DNA of 18,649 bases from contig CAZWKI010000018.1 of NCBI GenBank assembly GCA_964634645.1, positions 1-18,649 on the forward strand, given 5' to 3'. Positions 1-5,872 of this stretch are shown in pieces (positions within the stretch are counted from its first letter, which is position 1; each line of letters begins with the position of its first letter). Source of the stretch: CAZWKI01 sp964634645. GTDB taxonomy: Bacteria; Patescibacteriota; Patescibacteriia; UBA1558; S5-K13. Made by a program: the position numbers and the translations under genes. The notes below the pieces were generated by a model, which was given only the letters and a program-made list of their open reading frames with translations, searched no databases and was not told the origin of the DNA.

Positions 1-869
1 TTACACCCTGTATTTTTATTTGTAAAAAACTCTTTTAAATTATAAGAGCCTCCAAGTAGGGCTATCAGGGCTATAATAATTCTTACCCAAATAATAAATC
101 CTAAAAATAGTATTAAATTTAGCCATGCAGCCATAAATAAAAAATAAACAGAAGCTGAAACAACTATAAAAGCTGTCCCCAATATCCACATTCTTTTTTT
201 GTCCTTCATTCCCAGAAGTAAACTAATCAAAAACAAAAGAGTCCACATAGCACATGGATTAAAACCATCTAGAGCCCCCATTATAATTGTTAAAATAGGT
301 AAAGAAAAAGAAGATGGATTTATTTTACCGACAAAAGGAAGGGTTATGTCTTTTTCGTATTTTTCTTGTTGTTCCGTTTGTTCATTTAAATTGTTGTTTA
401 CAATAGGATCGTCTTGTTTGATAATTTCTTGATTTTTTGAATCAGGATTTTCAAGGCCAACGATTTCAGCAACACTATCTAAGCATTTATTGTTTAAACA
501 ATACTCAATACGATTTTTTAATTCTTTTGGTGTTGAATATTCTGAAAATCCCACATATTGTTTATTCCCAATAATTGTAAATGGAACACCATCAACTCGG
601 ATATCTAATTTTTGGCTTATTTTTTGTAAAAGTAAAATATTATTACTGTTTTCATATATTTCAAAATCATAAATTGAAATGTTTGGATATTCTTTCTTCA
701 GTGTGTTTAAATATTCTTCCTGTTTGGCACAATGAGGACAACCATTCCCCCAAAAAAAGTAGATATTTAAATTATCTGAAGCTGAACCTATATTTGTTGA
801 AAATAGAAATCCAAAAAATAGAAAAAAAACTATAAAAAACCTTAAAAACGATATTTTATACTGTTTCAT
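1..869 (-). CDS. Thioredoxin-domain/CcdA (DsbD)-like membrane protein, 3' end outside window
   Basis: The frame is open without a stop from an ATG at 869 to the window edge, giving 289 visible residues, so the C-terminus is missing. Residues 1-30 form a signal peptide or N-terminal anchor. A thioredoxin-fold domain follows with a CPHC motif at 44-47 and a VDGVPF stretch that fits the cis-Pro loop. A Q/E/N-rich linker leads to a membrane domain whose first helix carries DGFNPCAM around 202-208, the signature of CcdA/DsbD-type thiol-disulfide transporters. The family moves reducing equivalents across the membrane; here the extracytoplasmic thioredoxin domain is fused to the transporter. It starts 11 bases after the thioredoxin gene and is the last visible gene of a redox operon. 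The start has no SD. The family call is firm; the substrate is unknown. Confidence 0.85.
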   Translation of the reverse strand, partial: MKQYKISFLRFFIVFFLFFGFLFSTNIGSASDNLNIYFFWGNGCPHCAKQEEYLNTLKKEYPNISIYDFEIYENSNNILLLQKISQKLDIRVDGVPFTIIGNKQYVGFSEYSTPKELKNRIEYCLNNKCLDSVAEIVGLENPDSKNQEIIKQDDPIVNNNLNEQTEQQEKYEKDITLPFVGKINPSSFSLPILTIIMGALDGFNPCAMWTLLFLISLLLGMKDKKRMWILGTAFIVVSASVYFLFMAAWLNLILFLGFIIWVRIIIALIALLGGSYNLKEFFTNKNTGC

Positions 870-880
870 AATATTGTAAA

Positions 881-1150
881 CTACTTATCCTTATTTTGAT
901 TAATAATTTCAATTAATTTATCTTTGCTTATTTCACCATTCAATCTTAAAAACTCTTTTCCATCTTTATCTAAAAATATAAAAACAGGCAAAACATTATC
1001 TATATTATAAGTATTTATAGCTTCTTTGTCTACATCAAAATCATAATATTTAGTTTCAAGCCAAGGATGTTCTTCTTCTATTTCCTTCCATCTTGGCTTC
1101 ATTACCAAGCATCCTGGACACCATATAGCCCCAAATTTTAATACTTTCAT
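881..1150 (-). CDS. Small thioredoxin-like protein
   Basis: This 89-residue protein is close to a minimal thioredoxin fold. It has a WCPGC active site at residues 10-14, with the two cysteines at 11 and 14, followed by LVMKP as in typical thioredoxins. A cis-proline is at Pro55 in the segment VLPVFIF. There is no signal peptide, so it should be cytoplasmic. It lies 28 bases after the peroxiredoxin gene and 11 before the CcdA-like gene, so it could reduce the peroxiredoxin and pass electrons to the membrane transporter (inferred from gene order). The CPGC dipeptide differs from the classical CGPC, so its redox potential may differ. No SD is visible before the ATG. The fold is certain; the partner is inferred. 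Confidence 0.9.
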   Translation of the reverse strand: MKVLKFGAIWCPGCLVMKPRWKEIEEEHPWLETKYYDFDVDKEAINTYNIDNVLPVFIFLDKDGKEFLRLNGEISKDKLIEIINQNKDK

Positions 1151-1178
1151 ATTTTTTTAATTTTAAATTAATAAAGTT

Positions 1179-1898
1179 TTATTTTGATAAAATTTCTTTA
1201 TCTATATTTTCTTTATCAATTTTTTTAGTGCAGAAAAACCAATCATAGCAATGCATATCTTCTTTATTTTCCATTCTTTCTTTTGCTACACCACAAGAAC
1301 CAGCTGTAGGAACAATAACATCATCTCCGGGTCTCCAGTCTGCTGGTAATGCAACTGAATATTTGTCTGCTACCTGAAGTCCTATTAAAACTCTATATAA
1401 TTCATCAAAATTTCTTCCTAGGCTCAATGGATAATAAATTATAGTCCTTATAATGCCTTTTGGATCTATAAAAAATACTGCTCTTACAGCTTTTGTGTTG
1501 CTTTCTCCTGGCTGTATCATTCCATATTTTGTTGCTACTTCCATTGTAATGTCTTCTATCAAAGGAAATTTAACTTCGACATCTTTCATACCTTTGTATT
1601 CTATTTTTTCTTTGATTGTTCTAAGCCAAGCTATATGACTATACAATCCGTCTACTGACAATCCTACTAATTTACAATTGGCTTCATTAAATTTACTTTC
1701 CATACTTGCAAATGTCATAAACTCAGATGTACATACTGGAGTAAAATCAGCTGGATGACTGAATAATATAACCCAGTTTCCCTCATATTGTTCTGGAAAA
1801 TTGATTTCACCCTGTGTTGTTACTGCTTTAAATGATGGCGCTTTTTCACCAATTCTTGGCATTGATACAATTTCATTTGTTTGTTTTGTTTCTTCCAT
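1179..1898 (-). CDS. Peroxiredoxin, Prx6 type (AhpC/TSA family)
   Basis: This 239-residue cytoplasmic peroxidase reduces hydrogen peroxide and organic peroxides. The peroxidatic motif is at 48-58 (HPADFTPVCTS), with Thr53 and catalytic Cys56; Arg139 in KAVRAVFF fits the conserved active-site arginine. The length, the ALPADWRPGDDVIVP segment and the extended C-terminus are those of the Prx6/archaeal thioredoxin-peroxidase subfamily. That C-terminus has Cys202, Cys217 and Cys223; family members use a C-terminal cysteine pair for resolving, so this may work as a 2-Cys enzyme despite Prx6 membership. It sits between the UPF0251 gene (31 bases) and the thioredoxin gene (28 bases) in one operon. 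The start was chosen from family alignment; no SD is present. Confidence 0.93.
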   Translation of the reverse strand: MEETKQTNEIVSMPRIGEKAPSFKAVTTQGEINFPEQYEGNWVILFSHPADFTPVCTSEFMTFASMESKFNEANCKLVGLSVDGLYSHIAWLRTIKEKIEYKGMKDVEVKFPLIEDITMEVATKYGMIQPGESNTKAVRAVFFIDPKGIIRTIIYYPLSLGRNFDELYRVLIGLQVADKYSVALPADWRPGDDVIVPTAGSCGVAKERMENKEDMHCYDWFFCTKKIDKENIDKEILSK

Positions 1899-1929
1899 AA
1901 ATTTTTTATTAATTATTAATTATTTTAAA

Positions 1930-2208
1930 TTATTTTTTTATAATTTTAATTGCTTTTCCATTTATTAGTGCGTTTGCAATTTTTTTATACGCTGAATAAA
2001 TTATTCTTTGATATGTGCTTGTTGATGTATTCATTTTTTTTGCCGCCTCTTTTTGTTCTAGATTATTAATATGTCTTAGTCTATAAGATTCCATCTCTTC
2101 TACTGTAAGTTCTACAACTTCAAGATTCTTCATAGGAATTCCTTGTGGCTTGAAATAAGTTATATTTGGATTAAAATCTATTTTTCTACAAAGTCTTGGT
2201 CGTGGCAT
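1930..2208 (-). CDS. UPF0251 / DUF134 family HTH protein, probable regulator
   Basis: This 92-residue protein opens with MPRPRLCRKIDFNPNITYFK, the hallmark start of UPF0251 (DUF134), including the family's conserved Cys near position 7 and a PxGIP motif. Residues about 35-80 form a sigma-region-4-like helix-turn-helix (YRLRHINNLEQKEAAKKMN, then STSTYQRI). Family members are presumed DNA-binding proteins with no settled function. It is the first gene of the DUF134-peroxiredoxin-thioredoxin-CcdA-like operon, so it may control that operon. An AT-rich upstream region holds TATAAT-like sequence about 40 bases before the start; there is no SD. DUF134 genes often neighbour DUF5320 genes, as here, where the DUF5320 gene lies just upstream. 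Confidence 0.85.
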   Translation of the reverse strand: MPRPRLCRKIDFNPNITYFKPQGIPMKNLEVVELTVEEMESYRLRHINNLEQKEAAKKMNTSTSTYQRIIYSAYKKIANALINGKAIKIIKK

Positions 2209-2304
2209 ATTATTTTATTATTTTGTCTTTTATAAGCTTATTATATTATATAATTAATTTTTTTTATTGAAAAGTTTTAATAAATTTGATATTATTTTTT
2301 ACAA

Positions 2305-2357
2305 AGAAGGTGCTTCGGCCCCTCACATTTAGTGAAGGACCGTTTCCAGTGCCTTCT
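2305..2357 (-). terminator. Two-part stem-loop after the DUF5320 gene, probable terminator
   Basis: The outer stem pairs 2305-2313 with 2349-2357 (9 pairs, two of them G-U). After a small internal loop, an inner stem pairs 2316-2326 with 2332-2342 (9 of 11 positions) around the loop ATTTA. It begins one base after the DUF5320 stop codon, so it should end that transcript before the DUF134 gene. The U-rich tract on the minus strand is short (CUUCUUUGU); on the plus strand it is better (CUUCUUUUAUUUUU), so it could act both ways. It is larger and more interrupted than the other terminators here and might have another role. Confidence 0.6.
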
Positions 2358-2358
2358 T

Positions 2359-2598
2359 TTATTTTTGGTCTTTTAAGGCCTCTTTTTCCGATTTTATAAT
2401 TTCTAATTGTTCTAAGAGCATTTTTTCTTCTTCCTCTAATGCTGATAATTCATTTTTGGGAGAGATAAATCTTCTAAATCCAAATCCATTTCTGCAACCA
2501 TAGCCTAGTCTCATTCCCATTCCGTTTCCACAACGACCCATTCCGCGACCAGTCATTGGGCCTTCACCCATTGGACCTGTTCCATTTAATCTTGGCAT
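2359..2598 (-). CDS. DUF5320 family protein (Gly/Met-rich N-terminus, C-terminal coil)
   Basis: This 79-residue protein begins MPRLNGTGPMGEGPMTGRG, the recognisable DUF5320 signature, and continues with a Gly/Met/Arg-rich stretch containing two cysteines (Cys23 and Cys35). Residues about 50-79 form a charged coiled coil. The family is of unknown function. From memory, its genes often lie near NifX/NifB-type iron-molybdenum-cofactor genes and UPF0251 genes; here only the UPF0251 neighbour is present. It is a single-gene unit with a near-consensus promoter at 2663-2691 and a large hairpin immediately after its stop. Only a weak purine stretch (AAAGAAAG) lies before the ATG. Cysteine and methionine content suggests metal binding, but this is inference. 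Confidence 0.8.
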   Translation of the reverse strand: MPRLNGTGPMGEGPMTGRGMGRCGNGMGMRLGYGCRNGFGFRRFISPKNELSALEEEEKMLLEQLEIIKSEKEALKDQK

Positions 2599-2658
2599 AT
2601 ATTTATACTTTCTTTAAGTTATAAAATTTTGGTAATTCGATCTTTATACATTACCTAT

Positions 2659-2691
2659 TATGAGTATACACCCATAACTATTTTATGTCAA
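2659..2691 (-). promoter_or_regulatory. Promoter of the DUF5320 gene with an overlapping palindrome
   Basis: On the minus strand, TTGACA (2686-2691) is followed after 17 bases by TATACT (2663-2668), a near-perfect sigma70 promoter. An 18-base imperfect palindrome at 2659-2676 (TATGGGTGTATACTCATA on the minus strand; 7 of 9 positions symmetric) covers the whole -10 element and would be well placed as a repressor operator. The promoter call is strong; the operator is a hypothesis. Confidence 0.75.
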
Positions 2692-2723
2692 ATATGAATA
2701 TAAAATTTAATATTTAAATCAAA

Positions 2724-2743
2724 AAGCCCACTGATAGGGGCTT
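2724..2743 (-). terminator. Terminator of the sigma factor operon
   Basis: AAGCCC (2724-2729) and GGGCTT (2738-2743) form a 6-bp stem. On the minus strand it is followed by TTTTTGATTT and lies 73 bases after the end of the anti-sigma-like gene. The plus strand also has a T-rich tract (TAATTTTTT), so it may be bidirectional. Confidence 0.75.
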
Positions 2744-2815
2744 AATTTTTTATAATCAAATTATATATTTATAACTTAGAAATCCAATCGAATAGGACAT
2801 TTTTTTGTATTTTTC

Positions 2816-3346
2816 CTAAAGTATTTTTATTTTATATATTTTTTCATTTAAATATTTGTTATGCAAAATCTGTTTTTTTGAATTTCTCATCATGCCACGA
2901 CCATCATATTTTTGATAAAATCCTCTCATTGGACCTCTTTGAATCCATAGATTGTCAAAACCAAAATGGTCTATCAGAAAACCAGAAAATAATATGCTTA
3001 TGAGAATAACGCCAATTATCAAGATAAAATTCTTTTTATATGAAAAATCGTATTTTTTTAAAAGTATAATTCCTATTATAAATCCTATAATTGTTAAAAT
3101 TGGTGCCCACCAAGGAAAAGAACTTAATAATTGTTCAAAGCGAATAGCCCCCATTGGACCATGTGTTTTTAATGAAAAAGTTATCAAACTTACCAAAAAA
3201 ACAGAACTAATAATAAGACCAATGAGTGCAGTTATCATGAAAATAGAGCCCAACACAAAATACCACCTGGGTTTCATTTTTATTTTACCTTCTCTAATTT
3301 GAGATATAAGCTCTTCTGTTTTGTTTAATTTTTCATTGTTTGACAT
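2816..3346 (-). CDS. Membrane protein linked to the ECF sigma factor, probable anti-sigma
   Basis: This 176-residue protein is of no family I can name. The N-terminal 28 residues are cytoplasmic and charged (EELISQIREGKIKMKPRWYF). Three membrane helices follow at about 29-57, 79-96 and 105-125. The C-terminal tail has RGPMRGF at 137-143 and GRGMMR at 149-154, a Gly/Pro/Met/Arg pattern resembling the DUF5320 protein encoded nearby. Its start overlaps the sigma factor gene by 22 bases, implying translational coupling. A membrane protein co-encoded directly after an ECF sigma factor is usually its anti-sigma factor, with the short N-terminal part binding sigma. There is no recognisable zinc anti-sigma motif, so the role rests on context. 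Confidence 0.6.
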   Translation of the reverse strand: MSNNEKLNKTEELISQIREGKIKMKPRWYFVLGSIFMITALIGLIISSVFLVSLITFSLKTHGPMGAIRFEQLLSSFPWWAPILTIIGFIIGIILLKKYDFSYKKNFILIIGVILISILFSGFLIDHFGFDNLWIQRGPMRGFYQKYDGRGMMRNSKKQILHNKYLNEKIYKIKIL

Positions 3347-3873
3347 ATTTTTTTCATTAAAATTTTAGCGCGGTTAATTCTTGTTCCAACTGTACCAATA
3401 GCTATTCTTAGAATATCGCTAATTTCTTCATAAGATTTTTCTTCTAAAAAAAACAACGATAATGGTTCTGAATATAGAGGAGGTATTTTAGAAAGACAAT
3501 CTTGTATTTTTTCTTTTGTTTCATTTTTACTAAAATCCATTTCCATATCTTCATTACTTTCAAAATCCATATCTTCCAAAATTGGTATTTCGTGTTTATG
3601 TTTCAAAATTTCATTTATTGCTTCATTGTGAGCGATTCTATAAATCCAAGTAGAAAATTTCTTTTTTATATTAAAACTATTCAAATTAATAAAAGCTTTA
3701 ATAAAGGTATTTTGTACTACATCTTCTGATTTATTCTCATCTCTAATTAAATAATTGGCATACCTTGTAAGCTTTTCTTGGTATCTTAAAACAATTTCAA
3801 GATATGCTTCTTGGTCTTTGTTTCGAACATAATCAACAACTTGTTCATCGCTTATTTTTTTTAAATCTTCCAT
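3325..3873 (-). CDS. ECF (group 4) RNA polymerase sigma factor
   Basis: This 182-residue protein has the two-domain layout of extracytoplasmic-function sigma factors. Region 2 spans about 23-90, with SEDVVQNTFIKAF and FSTWIYRIAHNEAINE as the -10 recognition and melting segments. An acidic linker follows (about 96-120). Region 4 spans about 122-176, with LEEKSYEEISDILRIAIGTV as its HTH core. It redirects RNA polymerase to a stress regulon, and the downstream overlapping membrane gene is its likely anti-sigma factor. A possible promoter on the minus strand is TTGTAA with a 17-base gap to TAGATT, just upstream. No SD is seen. The family is certain; the signal and regulon are unknown. Confidence 0.93.
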   Translation of the reverse strand: MEDLKKISDEQVVDYVRNKDQEAYLEIVLRYQEKLTRYANYLIRDENKSEDVVQNTFIKAFINLNSFNIKKKFSTWIYRIAHNEAINEILKHKHEIPILEDMDFESNEDMEMDFSKNETKEKIQDCLSKIPPLYSEPLSLFFLEEKSYEEISDILRIAIGTVGTRINRAKILMKKICQTMKN

Positions 3874-3917
3874 ATAGATAATCTACAAGATTTTTATATT
3901 TTTTACAACACAATAAA

Positions 3918-3946
3918 AACCCTCACTTAGAATTTAAGCGAGGGTT
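3918..3946 (-). terminator. Terminator of the secreted 132-aa protein gene
   Basis: The arms 3918-3929 and 3935-3946 form a 12-position stem around a 5-base loop. The only imperfect position is a G-U pair on the minus-strand RNA but a mismatch on the plus strand, so the hairpin is tuned to the minus strand. GTTTTTATTG follows on that strand. It lies 11 bases after the stop codon of the upstream gene. Confidence 0.85.
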
Positions 3947-3957
3947 AATAATGACAA

Positions 3958-4356
3958 TTATTGAGAAGATCTTTGTCCACGTCCGTTTGTTCCCTTACCA
4001 AAACCAGCCCCAACTTTTTGTCCATTATTTGTCCTTAGTCCCAATTCTTGTCTAATTTGGTTTGCTTCTTCATATTTGCCTTGTTCTGCTAAATTATGAG
4101 CTTCAGCAAATTTAGAAAAATTATTTGCATTAACAATTTCAGTTACTCTACCCTTGTTTTGCATCAAATTTTTCCATGCTGTGTAGTCGTTATTTTCAAA
4201 CGCCTTTTCCATTGTTTCATGTCTTTCTGCCGTATAATTAGGTCCTTTTTTTGTATAATCTCCTTGATATGCAGAAGCTGAATTAAATAAGGCTAATCCT
4301 AGAAACCCTAAAACAGTAAACACAGAAAATGAAAGTAAGATATTTTTTGTTTTCAT
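3958..4356 (-). CDS. Secreted protein of unknown function
   Basis: This 132-residue protein has a clear signal peptide (about 1-29, ending NSASA before Tyr30). The mature part is helical and charged, with the pattern ERHETMEKAFENNDYTAWKN, later NNFSKFAEAHNLAEQGKYEE, and a Gly/Arg-rich tail (GFGKGTNGRGQRSSQ). I have seen such short helical secreted proteins in CPR genomes but know no assigned function. Its size and helical repeats loosely recall periplasmic stress proteins of the Spy/CpxP kind, without the LTxxQ motif. It is a single-gene unit: its terminator separates it from the ECF sigma gene downstream. Upstream, TGTATAAAT about 45 bases before the ATG could be an extended -10. There is no SD. 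Confidence 0.65.
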   Translation of the reverse strand: MKTKNILLSFSVFTVLGFLGLALFNSASAYQGDYTKKGPNYTAERHETMEKAFENNDYTAWKNLMQNKGRVTEIVNANNFSKFAEAHNLAEQGKYEEANQIRQELGLRTNNGQKVGAGFGKGTNGRGQRSSQ

Positions 4357-4461
4357 ATTGTTGTTTTTTTAGTTATTAATAAATTTCGATCTTTCAATAT
4401 TTATACAATTGAAAATAGGTTTTTCTTTCATTGTTAAATTTTTTGTTGTTAAAATCAAAAA

Positions 4462-4481
4462 AGCGAAGACGAATCTCCGCT
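4462..4481 (-). terminator. UUCG-loop terminator of the 102-aa protein gene
   Basis: On the minus strand AGCGGAGA pairs with TCTTCGCT (8 pairs, one G-U) around a TTCG tetraloop, followed by TTTTTTGATTTT. The TAG stop codon at 4480-4482 overlaps the first arm, so coding sequence runs straight into the terminator. Confidence 0.9.
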
Positions 4482-4788
4482 AATATAATAATTCCGAAAG
4501 AGACAGTATAACTGTGCTCATGCTTAGCTTTAGAGCACGTTTTATCTTGCCACCTTCATTGTTAAACATTTCTACGTTCCCGGTGCTATTGACCGATTTT
4601 TTAACGGACATATACAATTCTTTTGATATATATCCATTTTTTTGTGCCCATGTTATTTTTTCTAAACCAGAAACCATGGTCACGCTTGTTTTTTGTGGAT
4701 TTCTCGAATCCGCTGATTTTCCCCCGAGATTTAATAAAAAAAATAAAAAAATCAAAAGGAAAAATAAGCCAATAACGCATTTTTTCAC
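4480..4788 (-). CDS. Small secreted or membrane-anchored protein, unknown
   Basis: This 102-residue protein starts with a classic signal or anchor segment (MKKCVIGLFFLLIFLFFLL, with a cysteine at position 4). The remainder is polar: residues about 38-62 (MVSGLEKITWAQKNGYISKE) look helical, and the C-terminus (about 85-102) is hydrophobic and may be a second membrane segment. I do not recognise a family. The start is a GTG at 4788; the sequence GGGGGAAGAA directly upstream acts as a G-rich SD-like signal. It has its own consensus promoter (4822-4850) and UUCG-loop terminator, so it is a complete autonomous cassette and the first of the accessory island. Confidence 0.65.
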   Translation of the reverse strand: MKKCVIGLFFLLIFLFFLLNLGGKSADSRNPQKTSVTMVSGLEKITWAQKNGYISKELYMSVKKSVNSTGNVEMFNNEGGKIKRALKLSMSTVILSLSELLY

Positions 4789-4821
4789 TTCTTCCCCCAG
4801 TATTTATTATTTTAATAATAA

Positions 4822-4850
4822 AGTATACAATATATAAATTATTTTGTCAA
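4822..4850 (-). promoter_or_regulatory. Consensus promoter of the 102-aa protein gene
   Basis: On the minus strand TTGACA (4845-4850), a 17-base spacer and TATACT (4822-4827) match sigma70 promoters nearly perfectly. Transcription should begin about 4815, giving an AT-rich leader of about 25 bases. Confidence 0.85.
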
Positions 4851-4880
4851 TACATTATTAATACAAAATACTAAAAAGAA

Positions 4881-4905
4881 AGCCCCGCACGGATGTGTGG
4901 GGGCT
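4881..4905 (-). terminator. Terminator of the 40-aa membrane peptide gene
   Basis: AGCCCC (4881-4886) pairs with GGGGCT (4900-4905), extended by CAC/GTG after a bulge. On the minus strand it is followed by TTTCTTTTTAG. It sits 29 bases after the stop codon at 4935. A second small GGGG/CCCC hairpin (4921-4934) lies between. Confidence 0.8.
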
Positions 4906-4934
4906 ATATTTGTGGGAGGAGGGGTCAATGCCCC

Positions 4935-5057
4935 TTAGAAAAAAGTGGCTATAATGTTTGCCAAATATATGGCGAGCACTATACACACCCCCCAATCTTC
5001 CAGCGACATGGTCTTCCAAAAAGGAGACCGGATTTCAAGGTTTTTATCGTCCTTCAT
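4935..5057 (-). CDS. 40-aa single-helix membrane peptide
   Basis: A short frame from ATG at 5057 to TAA at 4935 encodes MKDDKNLEIRSPFWKTMSLE followed by DWGVCIVLAIYLANIIATFF. The first half is polar and charged and the second half is one hydrophobic helix, so the product is probably a C-terminally anchored membrane peptide with its N-terminus in the cytoplasm. Support that it is real: an ideal SD (AAGGAGG, 5 bases before the ATG), a promoter at 5090-5118 and a terminator at 4881-4905. The gene layout matches its neighbours. No family is recognised; small toxins and small regulatory membrane proteins have this shape, but nothing here shows which. A longer plus-strand frame over the same bases has no such signals. 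Confidence 0.75.
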   Translation of the reverse strand: MKDDKNLEIRSPFWKTMSLEDWGVCIVLAIYLANIIATFF

Positions 5058-5089
5058 TTTTCCTCCTTGGGAATACTTTTATTAATCTT

Positions 5090-5118
5090 ATGTTATCATA
5101 TATTATAATTTTTGTCAA
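5090..5118 (-). promoter_or_regulatory. Promoter of the 40-aa membrane peptide gene
   Basis: On the minus strand TTGACA (5113-5118) and TAACAT (5090-5095) are 17 bases apart; the -10 is extended by a TG one base upstream. The -35 and the bases just upstream of it (TTGAACTGATATTGACA) are shared with the promoter of the next gene upstream (TTGAACTAATATTGACA), so it appears to belong to a duplicated module. Confidence 0.75.
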
Positions 5119-5258
5119 TATCAGTTCAATATTCTTTAAGACACAATAAAAACCCCTTTAAATAAAGGACTTTTTCGTGGAGCTCCTTAGTACCTACCTG
5201 CCAACAGGCAGGGAGGATGTTAGGAATGTGATAATGAGGAATATATTATAAATTAATA
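5113..5258. repeat. Intergenic repeat, copy R1
   Basis: This is the first of three related intergenic elements. Its core on the plus strand is CCTTTAAATAAAGG, then ACTTTTTCGTGGAGCTCC, then TTAGT, a variable stretch and GGATGTTAGGAATGTGAT. The arms around TTTAAATAAA form a hairpin with T-runs on both sides, so it can terminate in either direction (AAAGG then GGTTTTTATTG on the minus strand). Similarity to R2 extends to the -35 box of the downstream small gene. R1 has about 20 extra bases at 5193-5214 that R2 and R3 lack. It lies between the terminator of one cassette and the promoter of the next. Confidence 0.75.
5197..5212. repeat. Palindrome inserted in repeat R1
   Basis: CCTGCC (5197-5202) and GGCAGG (5207-5212) form a GC-rich hairpin around AACA. 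The two sister repeats lack this segment, so it looks like the insertion of a small palindromic element. Similar GC-rich palindromes are scattered in many bacterial intergenic regions. Confidence 0.55.
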
Positions 5259-5266
5259 AAAAAAGA

Positions 5267-5282
5267 TTGACCCGAAGGTCAA
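5267..5282 (-). terminator. UUCG-loop terminator of the 89-aa membrane protein gene
   Basis: On the minus strand TTGACC, TTCG, GGTCAA forms a 6-bp stem with a UUCG tetraloop, followed by TCTTTTTTTATT. It lies 31 bases after the gene's stop. Confidence 0.9.
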
Positions 5283-5313
5283 CCCAATTTATTGATTTTT
5301 TGGTATGCGGTAT

Positions 5314-5583
5314 CTACATAAATAAATGGACTATAAATCCAACGACACAGGCAAATACTGGACTTATAAACATCAAGACAGATGCCTTGATTTGTTCCTT
5401 GTCGTCTCTGGGGATATGTTGATTTGTCAAAAAGCTAACAATGATTACGATACCAATTGCTTGCGCTAGGGAAATCATGGGCAGCTTTAGTGTTGGCACC
5501 ATAAACCAACCCCATAATAACTTCAAAGCAAAACCATCTAAAATATACAAGATTCCGGTGATGACAATTAAAATTATAGCCAT
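5314..5583 (-). CDS. Three-helix small membrane protein, unknown
   Basis: This 89-residue, very hydrophobic protein has membrane helices at about 2-20, 36-53 and 68-88. A conserved-looking loop (DGFALKLLWGWFMVPTLKLP) joins the first two and a charged cytoplasmic-type loop (NQHIPRDDKEQIK) joins the last two. I do not recognise a family. The start at 5583 is set by a strong SD (GGGGAGGA) eight bases upstream. A longer frame from 5620 in another phase has no such support. The gene has its own promoter (5638-5666) and UUCG-loop terminator, the same autonomous layout as its neighbours. Confidence 0.75.
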   Translation of the reverse strand: MAIILIVITGILYILDGFALKLLWGWFMVPTLKLPMISLAQAIGIVIIVSFLTNQHIPRDDKEQIKASVLMFISPVFACVVGFIVHLFM

Positions 5584-5637
5584 CGTTACGTTCCTCCCCT
5601 TTTATGTTTTGATTTATCATTTTTTGATAATCAAAAT

Positions 5638-5666
5638 ATCTTATAACATACTTGTATAAATGTCAA
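5638..5666 (-). promoter_or_regulatory. Promoter of the 89-aa membrane protein gene
   Basis: On the minus strand TTGACA (5661-5666), a 17-base spacer and TAAGAT (5638-5643). Transcription should begin about 5631, giving a leader of about 45 bases before the start codon. Confidence 0.8.
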
Positions 5667-5785
5667 TATTAGTTCAATTCTCTTTATGGGTATAACAAAA
5701 ATCCTTTAAATAAAGGACTTTTTCGTGGAGCTCCCTAGTCCAGGACGTTAGAAATGTGATTATATGTAATCGATAATAACAAAAA
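5661..5785. repeat. Intergenic repeat, copy R2
   Basis: This is the second copy. It shares TTTAAATAAAGGACTTTTTC and GTGGAGCTCC with R1 exactly, then CCTAGT, and later GTTAGAAATGTGATTAT. On its left side it shares CTTTATGGGTATAACAAAAA with R3 (CTTTACGGGTAAATCAAAAA) and, further left, the -35 region with R1. It occupies the space between two divergent genes. On the minus strand a TATAAT lies at its upstream end (about 5762), but no good -35 accompanies it. Confidence 0.75.
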
Positions 5786-5796
5786 CGTTCTCTATA

Positions 5797-5825
5797 TTGA
5801 CTTTCATAAAAAAATATTATATATT
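5797..5825 (+). promoter_or_regulatory. Promoter of the 145-aa protein gene
   Basis: TTGACT (5797-5802), a 17-base spacer and TATATT (5820-5825) on the plus strand, about 45 bases before the start codon. Transcription should begin near 5832. Confidence 0.75.
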
Positions 5826-5872
5826 TTAATGTATTTTATAAATACTAAAAAATACATAAAAAGGAGTATAAA

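Noticed and set aside
199..835. Overlapping plus-strand frames at the left edge
   Set aside because: The minus strand is an uninterrupted thioredoxin/CcdA-like gene over the whole interval.
2333..2357. Ribosomal RNA fragment or riboswitch in the hairpin after DUF5320
   Set aside because: No known consensus was recognised; terminator is the simplest reading.
4514..4837. 107-aa plus-strand frame antisense to the 102-aa secreted protein
   Set aside because: It has no SD or promoter, and its codons are the mirror of a minus-strand gene with promoter, signal peptide and terminator.
4893..5108. 71-aa plus-strand frame over the small membrane peptide gene
   Set aside because: It has no promoter or SD and the opposite strand has a complete set of gene signals.
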